Assembly (NCBI GenBank): GCA_012959605.1
Contig: DUCU01000016.1
Location: 5,803-43,293 of the forward strand
Direction: 5' to 3'
Length of the DNA: 37,491 nucleotides
Source of the DNA: Dehalococcoidia bacterium
GTDB lineage: Bacteria; Chloroflexota; Dehalococcoidia; Lucifugimonadales; UBA3495
This document shows, in pieces, positions 26,088 to 34,115 of the stretch. Positions within the stretch are counted from its first letter, which is position 1; every line of letters begins with the position of its first letter. The position numbers were made by a program, and so were the translations under genes. The notes beneath the pieces are model-generated. The model saw nothing but the letters and a program-made list of their open reading frames with translations, ran no database searches and was not told the origin of the DNA.

Positions 26088-26870
26088 ATGCAACTAGAAG
26101 GGAAATTCGCCCTCGTCACCGGCGCTGGCCGGGGCATGGGCCGCGCAATCTCGCTGCAACTAGCCGAAGAAGGCGCCAACATCGCCGTGTCAGACATTGA
26201 TGCCTCAACTGCTGAGGATACGGCGGTGGCCGTGAAACAACTCGGTCGAGAGAGCATTGTGCTGCCTGCCGACATGGGGAACGTGCAAGATATCCACCGC
26301 ATGTTTCAGCAGGCCAAAGACGCTTTCGGTCGACTGGATGTCGTCGTGAACAACGCAGGAATTACCAAGTACCTGGACATCATGGATGTTCAGGAAGATG
26401 ACTGGGATCTGATACACCGCGTCAACGCCAAAGGTGTGTTTTTCTGCATGCAGCGAGCGGCCAGAGTGCTCATTGACCAGGGGGAGGGAGGCCGGATTAT
26501 CAACATTGCCAGCATCGCCGGTAAAGGCTATGCCGGAACGTCAAATGTCGCCTACGCCGCCAGCAAGGGCGCAGTGATATCCATGACCCACATAGCGGCG
26601 CTGCAGCTTGGCCAGTATGACATCAACGTGAACGCCATTTGCCCCGGCTCAACCCTAACGACAATGGCATCCGATACCATGGCCGGCCGTGCCGAGCGAT
26701 CGGGACAGACCATGGCAGAATTGGAGCAAGCACGGGACGCCAAAATCCCCATTGGAAGGCCCAACGAGCCGGAAGACATAGCGGCAATGGCTGCGTTTTT
26801 GGCTGGCCCAGGTGGACGCAACATCACCGGCCAGGCGTTCAACGTGGACGGTGGACTAGTGATGCACTAA
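26088..26870 (+). CDS. Short-chain dehydrogenase/reductase (SDR)
   Basis: 260 residues, classical SDR. The cofactor motif TGAGRGMG is at 11-18, NNAG at 88-91, and the catalytic set is Ser142, Tyr156 and Lys160 (YAASK). Asp at the end of strand 2 (AVSDIDAS) suggests NAD rather than NADP. FabG-like or secondary-alcohol dehydrogenase activity is likely; the substrate is not predictable. AGAGGA precedes ATG 26088. A good promoter with TTGACA lies upstream. Stands alone on the plus strand. Confidence 0.93.
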   Translation: MQLEGKFALVTGAGRGMGRAISLQLAEEGANIAVSDIDASTAEDTAVAVKQLGRESIVLPADMGNVQDIHRMFQQAKDAFGRLDVVVNNAGITKYLDIMDVQEDDWDLIHRVNAKGVFFCMQRAARVLIDQGEGGRIINIASIAGKGYAGTSNVAYAASKGAVISMTHIAALQLGQYDINVNAICPGSTLTTMASDTMAGRAERSGQTMAELEQARDAKIPIGRPNEPEDIAAMAAFLAGPGGRNITGQAFNVDGGLVMH

Positions 26871-26981
26871 AAGCGTTTTTATCCACTGCACTCCCGTATT
26901 TGATGCCAAGCCGCATTACGTGTACTTTAGAACCACCTGGTCCGGCTGTTAAAATAACCGAAACAGGTGTCGGGAGGGGCG

Positions 26982-28250
26982 ATGATGGTCTCAAAGCCAA
27001 GGGTCACCTTCCTAATGGTTTTGGCGGTCTTTATTGCGGCGTTTGGTGGCAATGCAACTCCTCCGCCGGTCTCTGCCAATCTGATTCCCGTTCTAAACGT
27101 TACTCCGAAGTTGGCGGTGCCCAACCAAATAGTCACGCTATTCGGTAGCGGGTTCACCCCTGCGGTGGTGGTAAACGGCGAATTACTTTCGCCGACGCAC
27201 CAGATAACCGGAGTTGAGCCTAGCGTTATCTCCATCGACGGCGAGCCTCTCAGTGCGCCCGACGTCACCTATCCCGTTAATTTCGACACCATGGGCAACT
27301 GGGTTGCCTCAATCACCGTGCCCCTGACCCTTCAGACTGTTGCCGGGAATCAATTGGTAATCACAGCAGTGGATGATCTCGGCGTGACCCAGACCACCCG
27401 GTTGGATTTCAAGACTCCAATCATCAGGGTTGACCCGGAAACAAGCAGCCGCAATTCAGACCTGATACTAAGCGGACTGGGTTTCCCTTCTTCCAACACC
27501 GCCACCGCGCCAAACGTGAAGGTATCCATCACCTACTCAGGGGTGGTCCTGGGCGAGATCACGCCAAACTACTTTGGCGAATTGGACGCCGTCTTCACAG
27601 TCCCCGCTGTGACGAACACACCGTCAACCAATATCGTCCAGGCAAGGATCGTAGGTTATAACCGGGTAGCCATTACCACCCACTCTGTGCCTGATGCTAA
27701 CATCGTTGCTTCTCCCACCACTGGCAGGGCAGGTAGCGTAGTTACGATTACAGCGTCAGATTTCCCAACAATAAGCCCTGTCTCTAGCATCAGGGTTGGC
27801 AATACCACGGTGTCCACTTCGCCAGCGCCAATCACCAACCAGGACGGCAGCTTTGTATCTTCATTTAACATGCCGCTGTTGTCCACTGGGGTGCACGCCA
27901 TTACCGCCACGGCCGGCGGCATCTCTGCAGTGGTCCCGTTCACATTGATCGAAGGCGACGCGGTGGTGGACCAAGTCCTGCCCGCGCCCATTCCCGCGTC
28001 GTCATCAGCCCCGGTCAACGCCCTCGGGAATCTTGCAGAGGACGATAATCTGATTCGAGTTTGGACCTTCAATAACGCGGATAAGAGTTGGGCATTCTAT
28101 GATCCACGCCCGGCGTTTTCCAAGGCCAATTCTATAAGAGCCATGGAACCGGGGCGCGTTTACTGGATCAGGTTAAACGAGACCCAGACGACGGCGCTCA
28201 ACGGCAAATCCAGAGTCCTGTTCGTCGGCTGGAACCTGCTCCCCTGGTGA
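26982..28250 (+). CDS. Secreted IPT/TIG-like repeat protein
   Basis: About 422 residues. An N-terminal signal peptide (RVTFLMVLAVFIAAFGGNA) is followed by three immunoglobulin-like repeats of the IPT/TIG kind, beginning LNVTPKLAVPNQIVTLFGSGF, VDPETSSRNSDLILSGLGF and ASPTTGRAGSVVTITASDF. The last 75 or so residues form a distinct module: LIRVWTFNNADKSWAFYDPR, PGRVYWIRL and LFVGWNLLPW at the extreme C-terminus. It probably works on the cell surface; no catalytic motif or LPxTG is present. ATG 26982 (or 26985) has GGGAGG just upstream; GTG 26967 is less likely. Confidence 0.8.
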   Translation: MMVSKPRVTFLMVLAVFIAAFGGNATPPPVSANLIPVLNVTPKLAVPNQIVTLFGSGFTPAVVVNGELLSPTHQITGVEPSVISIDGEPLSAPDVTYPVNFDTMGNWVASITVPLTLQTVAGNQLVITAVDDLGVTQTTRLDFKTPIIRVDPETSSRNSDLILSGLGFPSSNTATAPNVKVSITYSGVVLGEITPNYFGELDAVFTVPAVTNTPSTNIVQARIVGYNRVAITTHSVPDANIVASPTTGRAGSVVTITASDFPTISPVSSIRVGNTTVSTSPAPITNQDGSFVSSFNMPLLSTGVHAITATAGGISAVVPFTLIEGDAVVDQVLPAPIPASSSAPVNALGNLAEDDNLIRVWTFNNADKSWAFYDPRPAFSKANSIRAMEPGRVYWIRLNETQTTALNGKSRVLFVGWNLLPW

Positions 28251-28292
28251 GCCGCGCGGAGTGCTGGCACACTGGCGTCCGTTGATACCCTA

Positions 28293-28301
28293 TGGGATAA
28301 T
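28293..28301 (+). promoter_or_regulatory. Candidate extended -10 promoter for moaD-moaE
   Basis: TGG then GATAAT (28293-28301), about 100 bases before ATG 28403. The leader begins with a small hairpin GGCTC-AGGCAC-GAGCC (28305-28320). No known Moco riboswitch pattern was recognised. Confidence 0.35.
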
Positions 28302-28402
28302 ATTGGCTCAGGCACGAGCCTGGATTAGGAAACCCTGGAAAAATTAATTACGTCATTCACTAAAACTTCCCGGTGAATAACCTTGGGATAGGTGCCCCAC
28401 AC

Positions 28403-28648
28403 ATGGAACTCAACGTCAGGCTCTTTGCCTTATATCGGGAACGCGCCGGTAAGAACATTGTCACAGTAGCCGTGGCTGACGGAGCAACGGTCTCCGATCT
28501 TACTGACGAAGTTCGGCGGCAAATTCCCAACCTGGCCCCACCGGAAGTAAAAATAGTTGTGGCTGTGAATACCGACTACGCCGACTCCGAAGTGGTGCTC
28601 CAGCCTGGAGACGATGTCTGCCTGATTCCACCCGTGAGCGGGGGCTGA
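28403..28648 (+). CDS. moaD: Molybdopterin synthase small subunit (MoaD-like ubiquitin-fold protein)
   Basis: 81 residues with a beta-grasp fold: MELNVRLFALYRERAG, ATVSDLTDEVRRQIP, VAVNTDYADSEVVLQPGDDVCLIPPVSGG. The C-terminal Gly-Gly is the site adenylated and thiocarboxylated for sulfur transfer to precursor Z. It stops 20 bases before moaE, its partner subunit. ATG 28403 is preferred over the in-frame GTG at 28373 because homologues start with this strand and AGGTG lies upstream. ThiS is a less likely alternative given the neighbour. Confidence 0.92.
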   Translation: MELNVRLFALYRERAGKNIVTVAVADGATVSDLTDEVRRQIPNLAPPEVKIVVAVNTDYADSEVVLQPGDDVCLIPPVSGG

Positions 28649-28668
28649 CCAGATACTGGCGAGAAAAT

Positions 28669-29127
28669 ATGATGATAGAACTAACTGAAGACACCCTCAA
28701 TCCAGAAAAAATCACTGAACTGGTGCGTCGCGATACCAACGGTTCAGTTATAACTTTCCTTGGCACCACTCGGGACAACTTCGAAGGCAAGACAGTACTG
28801 ACCCTTGAATATGAAGCCTTTGATGAGATGGCCGTAAAAAAGCTGGAAGAAGTGCGCCAAGAGTTGATGGCTGAATTCGGCTTGGAACAGGTTGCCATCA
28901 GTCACCGCATCGGCACCGTTGGCATCGGCGAAATCAGCCTAGTCGTAGCCATCGGCTCCCCCCACCGCAAAGAGGGTTTTAACGCCTGCCAGAAGGCCGT
29001 GGACCGGATTAAAGAAGTGATACCCATCTGGAAGAAAGAGGTCTACCAAGACGGTTCCCGTTGGGTGGCTTGCGAGGACCACGAATTCTCTCCCGAACAG
29101 GCATCAGGCCAGGGACATTCCCACTAA
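28669..29127 (+). CDS. moaE: Molybdopterin synthase catalytic subunit
   Basis: 152 residues (or 151 from the second ATG). Family motifs: GSVITFLGTTRDNFEGKTVLTLEYEAFDEMA, ISHRIGTVGIGEISLVVAIGSPHRKEGF, and IPIWKKEVYQDGSRWV with the conserved lysines. With MoaD it converts precursor Z to molybdopterin in the cytoplasm, an indication that the cell makes molybdoenzymes. It is co-transcribed with moaD and converges on radA with an 18-base gap. Confidence 0.95.
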   Translation: MMIELTEDTLNPEKITELVRRDTNGSVITFLGTTRDNFEGKTVLTLEYEAFDEMAVKKLEEVRQELMAEFGLEQVAISHRIGTVGIGEISLVVAIGSPHRKEGFNACQKAVDRIKEVIPIWKKEVYQDGSRWVACEDHEFSPEQASGQGHSH

Positions 29128-29145
29128 TCCAGTGCCGTCCTTTAG

Positions 29146-30642
29146 CTAATTAGGCTCCGTTGCAGCCTCGGGCGCCCAGTCCAAGTCTTCCGCTCGTTTC
29201 CCTTGATCATCACCATTCCAGCCTTCAGGCAGGCTTTCAGATCGGCCTCGGTTTCGGTCTCTAACCAGCACTGCGTTGATCGCTTGCCGCAGGGTCCTCA
29301 CACCGATGACCTTCATGCCATCGGGAACTTTCAGACCTTCCAAGCACATCTCTGGCAGGACACATTTCTTTAGACCTAAACGAGCAGCCTCATTGACCCT
29401 ACGCTGTGCCTGGGGGACCGCCCGTATCTCGGCGCTCAGTCCAATCTCACCAAAGGCGAACAAGTCAGGATCCAGCGGGCTGTTGTAGAGACTGGAAGCC
29501 ATGGCGAGTACCAAGGGTAGATCGGCCGCTGGTTCAGTGATCTTAAATCCCCCGGCCACATTGGTGATGATATCTTGTCCGGACAATTCCAGACCGGCAC
29601 GACGAGACGCCACCGCTGACAGCATCAGTAGTCTGTTGTAGTCCACACCGTTGGCCACCCTACGCGGAGCCGGCAATTGAGAAGGGGAGGTTAACGCCTG
29701 TACCTCCAGCAGCAACGCACGGCTGCCCTCCACCACCGGAGCTAGGGATGCGCCAATCGCGCCTCCCGCCCGTTGGGACAGCAAAGCCTTTGACGGGTCA
29801 GAAACGTCCATCAAACCCTGTTCCGTCATCTCGAATACGCCTACCTCAGTGGTGGCGCCGAAACGGTTCTTCCCGGCACGTAGCACCCGATAGCCGCCGT
29901 CTTCTTGAGACTCCAGATACAGAACTACATCCACCATATGCTCCAACACCCGCGGGCCGGCCAATGAGCCATCCTTGGTCATGTGTCCGGAGACGAACAC
30001 TGCGATTCCACTAGCCTTGGCCCAACGGAGCAGCCGCAAACCGGCCTCTCGCACCTGGCTAACGCTGCCTGGCCCTGAGGTTTCATCATCGCTGTATAGC
30101 GTCTGGATGGAATCCACAATTGCAAGGCCAGGTCGCACCGAGTCTAGTTTCTCAATGACAGTCGTTAGGTCGGTTTCGGAAAGCATTAAAACTCCCTCTC
30201 CGGCAAACCCCAAGCGTTCTGAGCGCAGTTTGATCTGCTGGGGAGACTCTTCTCCGCTGACGTACAGCACTTCCTCGCCCTTGGCAGCCACGTACTGGGC
30301 CATCTGTAGGAGGAGTGTGGATTTTCCAACGCCTGGCTCTCCGGCAAGGAGTACCACTGATCCTGGCACCACGCCGCCACCCAACACTCGGTTCAGCTCT
30401 GCGGAAGGTAGCGGGTCGCGAGATTGGTCATTGGTAGAGATAGAGGAGAGTTCGACAACCTCAGTCGGTTGAGTGGCGAGCCATCCGGGGCGGCCTTTCT
30501 GTTGCGGGGCCACGGTCATTTCCACCAAAGGGGAGTTGGAGCCGCAACCTTGGGCGGGACAAAAACCCATCCACTTGGCGGTTTCGTTGCCGCAAGAGGA
30601 GCACATGAAAACTGTTCGCCGCGTATCTTTTAACTTAGCCAC
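29146..30642 (-). CDS. radA: DNA repair protein RadA
   Basis: 498 residues. The N-terminal zinc finger has Cys14, Cys17, Cys28 and Cys33 (C-n2-C-n10-C-n4-C). The RecA-like ATPase has the P-loop GEPGVGKST (101-109) and the RadA-specific KNRFG motif (GKNRFGATTEVGVFEM). The C-terminal Lon-like domain is present (GGFKITEPAADLPLVLAMASS). RadA helps branch migration in homologous recombination. The start is GTG 30642 with GAGGTGAT upstream. The last 40 or so residues (RNRGRSESLPEGWNGDDQG) are polar and non-conserved. It lies downstream of clpC, separated by a perfect palindrome. Confidence 0.96.
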   Translation of the reverse strand: MAKLKDTRRTVFMCSSCGNETAKWMGFCPAQGCGSNSPLVEMTVAPQQKGRPGWLATQPTEVVELSSISTNDQSRDPLPSAELNRVLGGGVVPGSVVLLAGEPGVGKSTLLLQMAQYVAAKGEEVLYVSGEESPQQIKLRSERLGFAGEGVLMLSETDLTTVIEKLDSVRPGLAIVDSIQTLYSDDETSGPGSVSQVREAGLRLLRWAKASGIAVFVSGHMTKDGSLAGPRVLEHMVDVVLYLESQEDGGYRVLRAGKNRFGATTEVGVFEMTEQGLMDVSDPSKALLSQRAGGAIGASLAPVVEGSRALLLEVQALTSPSQLPAPRRVANGVDYNRLLMLSAVASRRAGLELSGQDIITNVAGGFKITEPAADLPLVLAMASSLYNSPLDPDLFAFGEIGLSAEIRAVPQAQRRVNEAARLGLKKCVLPEMCLEGLKVPDGMKVIGVRTLRQAINAVLVRDRNRGRSESLPEGWNGDDQGKRAEDLDWAPEAATEPN

Positions 30643-30702
30643 AACATCATCACCTCACCCGGAATCACTGAAGAACCCCAAGGGAACGCGGCCATTATAA
30701 CA

Positions 30703-30734
30703 ACAGAAGGCCCCACAATTGTGGGGCCTTCTGT
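30703..30734 (-). terminator. Perfect palindromic hairpin after clpC
   Basis: ACAGAAGGCCCCACAA (30703-30718) joined directly to its exact reverse complement (30719-30734). Read leftward it is followed by TGTTATAATGG, a weak U-rich end. It separates clpC from radA. Confidence 0.7.
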
Positions 30735-30769
30735 CAGTAGTTCCTAAGTTTGCCGATTCTTCGCCGGGG

Positions 30770-33295
30770 TTAATCAGCCGACGCTGCTGCTTCCGTTTCC
30801 GGTTCAGCTTTGGCCTTGGCTTTGGGCTTGGCCTTGGCCTTGGCCTTGGCTTTCTTGGAAGTAATCTTGACCTTGCCATCATCGTCCATGTCAACCATGG
30901 CTACGTCTCCGGCCACCAGCCTGCGGCTGAGAACCTCGTCAGACAAGCTATCTTCAATCTCGTCCTGGATGAGTCTGCGTAGCGGCCTGGCACCCAGAAC
31001 AGGGTCGAAACCGTTCTCCCCCAGGTGTATCTTGGCTGCTTCAGTGATCTCCAGTTCGATATCTTTCTCACCAAGTTCGTCCCTGACCTGGTTCATCATC
31101 AAATCAACGATCTGAAGAATTTCAGGCCTGGTGAGCTGGTGGAAAACGACTGTGGAGTCGATACGGTTGAGGAACTCAGGCCGGAAGAAGCGTTTGACCT
31201 CTTCTAAGACCTTGTCCTTCATCCGCCCATAGGCACTTTCATCAGTCTGGGCATCGCTGGTCTTGGCGGAGAAGCCGAGGGCTGTCTCACGCTTGATCAG
31301 GTCCGATCCCAGGTTGCTGGTCATGATGATGATGGAGTTTCGGAAGTCTACCTTCCGGCCTCTGGCATCGGTCAAATGGCCGGCATCAAAGATCTGGAGC
31401 AAGATGTTGAACACTTCTGGATGGGCTTTTTCAATTTCATCAAGGAGCACTGCGCAATAGTTCTTGCGACGAACACCCTCAGTCAACTGTCCGCCCTCGT
31501 CATAACCCACGTACCCGGGAGGTGCGCCGATTAAACGAGCAACGGTATGCCGCTCTTGGAACTCAGACATATCCAGGCGAATCATGTTGTCTTCGTCGCC
31601 AAACATGAATTCGGCTAGAGTGCGTACCAACTCGGTTTTACCAACACCGGTGGGGCCGAGGAACATGAACACGCCGATGGGACGGCGAGAGTCCTTCAGA
31701 CCTGCCCGTGCGCGGCGAACCGACTTGGAGATGCTGATGATCGCTTCGTCCTGACCGATGATCCGCTTGTGCAATTCGGCTTCCATCTGGAGGAGCCGTT
31801 CGGTCTCCTCTTCCGCCAGCCTGGTTACCGGAATACCGGTCCACATGCTGACAACAGCGGCGATATCGTCTTCAGTGACAACACGGCGCTCTTTGTTCTC
31901 GCCCTCTTGCCATTCTTTTTCCAGAGTGTCCAAGTTCTCCGTCTGGCGAAGTTCCCGGTCTCGTAGTTCAGCTGCTGTCTCGTATTGTTGCGAGGCGATG
32001 GCTTCGTCTTTCTCTTTGCGGACCTGCGCCAAGACTTCCATAGCGTCCTTCACGGATGCCGGTGTGGCACTGCCGCGTAGGCGTACCCGTGAGCCAGCCT
32101 CGTCAATGAGGTCAATAGCCTTGTCCGGGAGGAAGCGATCCGGGATGTAGCGCTGGGCCATAAGGGCTGCAGCCTTGATAGCTTCGTCGCTTATATCAAC
32201 CCCGTGGTGATCTTCGTATTTGTGACGGACGCCCATCAAAATCTGTACGGTGTCGTCATTGGACGGCTCTTCAACCCGAACGGGCTGGAGGCGACGTTCT
32301 AGCGCGGCATCTCGCTCAACGTACTTACGGTAGTCATCCAGGGTGGTGGCCCCGATGCATTGAATCTCACCGCGAGCCAATGAAGGCTTAAGGATGTTGG
32401 AAGCATCAACGGCACCTTCGGCGGCGCCTGCTCCGACAATCGTATGTATCTCATCTATGAAAAGGACGCAGTTACCGGCGGCCTTAATCTCTTCAATTAC
32501 TTTCTTCAGCCGCTCTTCGAACTCACCCCGGTACTTGGTGCCGGCAACCAGTGCACCCATATCCAGTGTGACCAATCGCTTACCTTGGAGTGAGTCAGGA
32601 ACGTCTCCGGAGCTTATCAGTTGGGCCATAGCCTCAACGATGGCGGTTTTTCCAACGCCAGGTTCGCCAACAAGAACAGGGTTGTTTTTGGTGCGGCGGC
32701 TGAGGATCTGGACCATCCGCTCAATCTCTTTGGACCGGCCAATGACCGGGTCAAGTTTATCCGCTTTGGCAGCGACGGTTAGGTCGACGCCCAATTGATC
32801 AAGGGTTGGAGTCTTGGAGGTTGACCGGCTACCTTGGGTGCCGGTGCTGGAAGTATGACTCAGTATGCGGTGGGTTTCGGCCCGGACCTTGTCCAAGGTC
32901 ACTCCCAGGCTTTCCAGGACGCCGGCGGCTACGCCTTCGCCCTCACGCAGTAGGCCAATGAGTAGGTGCTCCGTACCGATGTAGGTGTGGTTCATGCGTC
33001 GAGCTTCGTCGACGGCCAGTTCTACAACTTTTTTCGCACGGGGTGTAAGCCCAATCTCGCCTTGTGCTGGTTTCTCGCCGCGGCCAATGATGAATTCTAC
33101 GGCCGATCGGACCTTAGTCAGGTCCACTGACAAACTGGAAAGCACGCGTGCAGCAACGCCTTCAGTCTCGCGAACGAGACCCAGAAGGATGTGCTCGGTG
33201 CCAATGTAGTTATGGTTAAAACGCTGGGCTTCTTCTTGAGCCAGCGATAGTACCCGCCGTGCGCGTTCGGAGAACTTCTCGAATCTACTGCCCAT
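30770..33295 (-). CDS. clpC: ATP-dependent Clp protease ATP-binding subunit ClpC
   Basis: 841 residues. Order: two Clp_N repeats ([59 protein letters not shown]), AAA-1 with GEPGVGKT and [16 protein letters not shown], a UVR-type coiled segment ([15 protein letters not shown]), AAA-2 with GPTGVGKT, and the C-terminal D2 small domain. As the ClpP unfoldase it handles misfolded and regulatory proteins. The ATG at 33293-33295 has AGGAG upstream and gives the standard [12 protein letters not shown] start; the in-frame extension to 33391 is not conserved. The last 29 or so residues form a Lys-Ala repeat tail. No CtsR or CIRCE site was recognised. Confidence 0.96.
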   Translation of the reverse strand: MGSRFEKFSERARRVLSLAQEEAQRFNHNYIGTEHILLGLVRETEGVAARVLSSLSVDLTKVRSAVEFIIGRGEKPAQGEIGLTPRAKKVVELAVDEARRMNHTYIGTEHLLIGLLREGEGVAAGVLESLGVTLDKVRAETHRILSHTSSTGTQGSRSTSKTPTLDQLGVDLTVAAKADKLDPVIGRSKEIERMVQILSRRTKNNPVLVGEPGVGKTAIVEAMAQLISSGDVPDSLQGKRLVTLDMGALVAGTKYRGEFEERLKKVIEEIKAAGNCVLFIDEIHTIVGAGAAEGAVDASNILKPSLARGEIQCIGATTLDDYRKYVERDAALERRLQPVRVEEPSNDDTVQILMGVRHKYEDHHGVDISDEAIKAAALMAQRYIPDRFLPDKAIDLIDEAGSRVRLRGSATPASVKDAMEVLAQVRKEKDEAIASQQYETAAELRDRELRQTENLDTLEKEWQEGENKERRVVTEDDIAAVVSMWTGIPVTRLAEEETERLLQMEAELHKRIIGQDEAIISISKSVRRARAGLKDSRRPIGVFMFLGPTGVGKTELVRTLAEFMFGDEDNMIRLDMSEFQERHTVARLIGAPPGYVGYDEGGQLTEGVRRKNYCAVLLDEIEKAHPEVFNILLQIFDAGHLTDARGRKVDFRNSIIIMTSNLGSDLIKRETALGFSAKTSDAQTDESAYGRMKDKVLEEVKRFFRPEFLNRIDSTVVFHQLTRPEILQIVDLMMNQVRDELGEKDIELEITEAAKIHLGENGFDPVLGARPLRRLIQDEIEDSLSDEVLSRRLVAGDVAMVDMDDDGKVKITSKKAKAKAKAKPKAKAKAEPETEAAASAD
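30809..30857. repeat. Hexanucleotide tandem repeat inside clpC
   Basis: Repeats of TTGGCC/TTGGCT/TTGGGC on the plus strand encode alternating Lys-Ala in the ClpC tail. Such repeats are prone to length change. Confidence 0.75.
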
Positions 33296-33442
33296 ATTAT
33301 CGCTCCTGAAGGGAGTGAGGTAAGGAACCCATTTCACCATGGTTCCTTTTAGATAGAGACACATGCCATTCTTAACGAAACGCCTGCCCAAAGATAAATC
33401 GGAGCAGACTAGACACTATAAGGTATTTTTGCCGCCAAGTTA

Positions 33443-33520
33443 CTGCAAAGACCCTGTAGCGTAAGGGGAGTTAACCTGTGGGGACTCGACCCAACGGTGA
33501 TGGGAACGGGGCCCTTGCAG
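33443..33520 (-). ncRNA. Structured RNA element in the clpC leader or independent small RNA
   Basis: Read leftward, CTGCAAGGGCCC (complement of 33509-33520) pairs along all 12 positions with GGGTCTTTGCAG (complement of 33443-33454), using two G-U pairs. On the plus strand the same positions would give two A-C mismatches, so the minus-strand RNA is the structured one. Inside, GAGT and ACTC can form a second helix. The 3' arm can instead pair in TTTGC-n12-GCAAA, an alternative fold. A near-consensus promoter lies 32 bases upstream. No known RNA family was recognised. Confidence 0.45.
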
Positions 33521-33551
33521 AGTATTCACCCTCATGACCCTCGTGCATCCA

Positions 33552-33580
33552 ATTATATTAGAGGCTCAACTATGTGTAAA
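33552..33580 (-). promoter_or_regulatory. Near-consensus sigma-70 promoter upstream of clpC
   Basis: Read leftward: -35 TTTACA (complement of 33575-33580), 17-base spacer, -10 TATAAT (complement of 33552-33557). The predicted start is near 33545, giving a leader of about 250 bases to the clpC ATG that includes the structured element. Confidence 0.65.
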
Positions 33581-33604
33581 GGCACATTTGAGGAATCAAT
33601 ATAA

Positions 33605-33766
33605 AGGAAGGGTGTATCCAGCCAAGCCTGGAAAAGATAAGGATGAGCGGCGTGAGCCGAATCCATGCGGGAAGGTTGCCGGAGGGTTACCTGTGGCTGG
33701 AGGCACCAAGGTCGTAGACTGGAAAGGTGCAACAGTGAGGGGGCATCAATAAAGTGTGGAAATACC
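33605..33766. other. Unassigned structured intergenic segment next to 5S rRNA
   Basis: It contains GGAT-n3-CGGC-GTGA-GCCG-n-ATCC (33641-33664, a GNRA-type tetraloop on the plus strand), enclosed by CCAGCC (33618-33623) and GGCTGG (33695-33700), then GCACC/GGTGC pairing at 33703-33707 and 33725-33729. The plus strand is purine-rich. It does not match RNase P, tmRNA, SRP RNA or group II intron domain V by eye. Strand and identity are unknown. Confidence 0.35.
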
Positions 33767-33884
33767 CCCCGGCGGTGACCTATTTTCCCACTCCGTCGCC
33801 AGAGCAGTATCGTAGGCGCTGAAGCGTTTCACTACCGTGTTCGGGATGGGAACGGGTGGGGCCGCTTCGCTAGAACCACCAGGA
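33767..33884 (-). rRNA. rrf: 5S ribosomal RNA
   Basis: Read leftward the segment has the 5S hallmark core CCCATCCCGAACACGG, then GTGAAACGCTTCAGCGCC, and a helix I formed by CCTGGTGG at the 5' end and CCGCCGGG at the 3' end. Length is about 118 bases. No 23S or 16S gene is adjacent: the upstream neighbour is the divergent guaB3-like gene, so this 5S gene is unlinked from any rRNA operon in the window. The ends were set by the helix I pairing and may be off by one or two bases. Confidence 0.93.
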
Positions 33885-33901
33885 GATACATCAACGCGAT
33901 T

Positions 33902-33930
33902 AGTATGCACCATTTTTCACAACCTCGCAA
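33902..33930 (-). promoter_or_regulatory. Candidate promoter of the 5S rRNA gene
   Basis: Read leftward: -35 TTGCGA (complement of 33925-33930), 17-base spacer, -10 CATACT (complement of 33902-33907), about 18 bases before the 5S 5' end. Confidence 0.4.
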
Positions 33931-34011
33931 GGGCAAATTAGGCTAAATCGCGGGTCAATTTAGAATTGGTGCCAGTCTCATTCTTATATCTAGATACCCA
34001 TTGTATCGCAG

Positions 34012-34049
34012 CCGGGTTTTACCGCACCTTCATTTAACATAAAACCCGG
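34012..34049. promoter_or_regulatory. Inverted repeat in front of the guaB3-like gene
   Basis: CCGGGTTTTA (34012-34021) and TAAAACCCGG (34040-34049), exact 10-bp arms with an 18-base spacer, immediately upstream of the candidate extended -10. Possible operator for the divergent 5S/guaB3 region. Confidence 0.4.
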
Positions 34050-34062
34050 TTGACTTTTATCT

Positions 34063-34071
34063 TGGTATACT
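34063..34071 (+). promoter_or_regulatory. Candidate extended -10 promoter for guaB3 and the selenoprotein
   Basis: TGG followed by TATACT (34063-34071); a TTGACT at 34050-34055 is too close to serve as its -35. Leader about 40 bases. Confidence 0.4.
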
Positions 34072-34115
34072 GATTAAATCATCAAAAGAATCGGTAATGG
34101 AAGAGGTGCGCAGGG

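Noticed and set aside
33534-33752. 72-residue plus-strand frame near 5S
   Set aside because: Composition is not protein-like, there is no ribosome binding site, and the region has RNA-like pairing.
33420-33766. RNase P RNA, tmRNA, SRP RNA or group II intron
   Set aside because: The diagnostic cores (GAGGAAAGTCC, the tmRNA tag and acceptor arm, the SRP GGAA-loop motif, and domain V) were looked for on both strands and not found.
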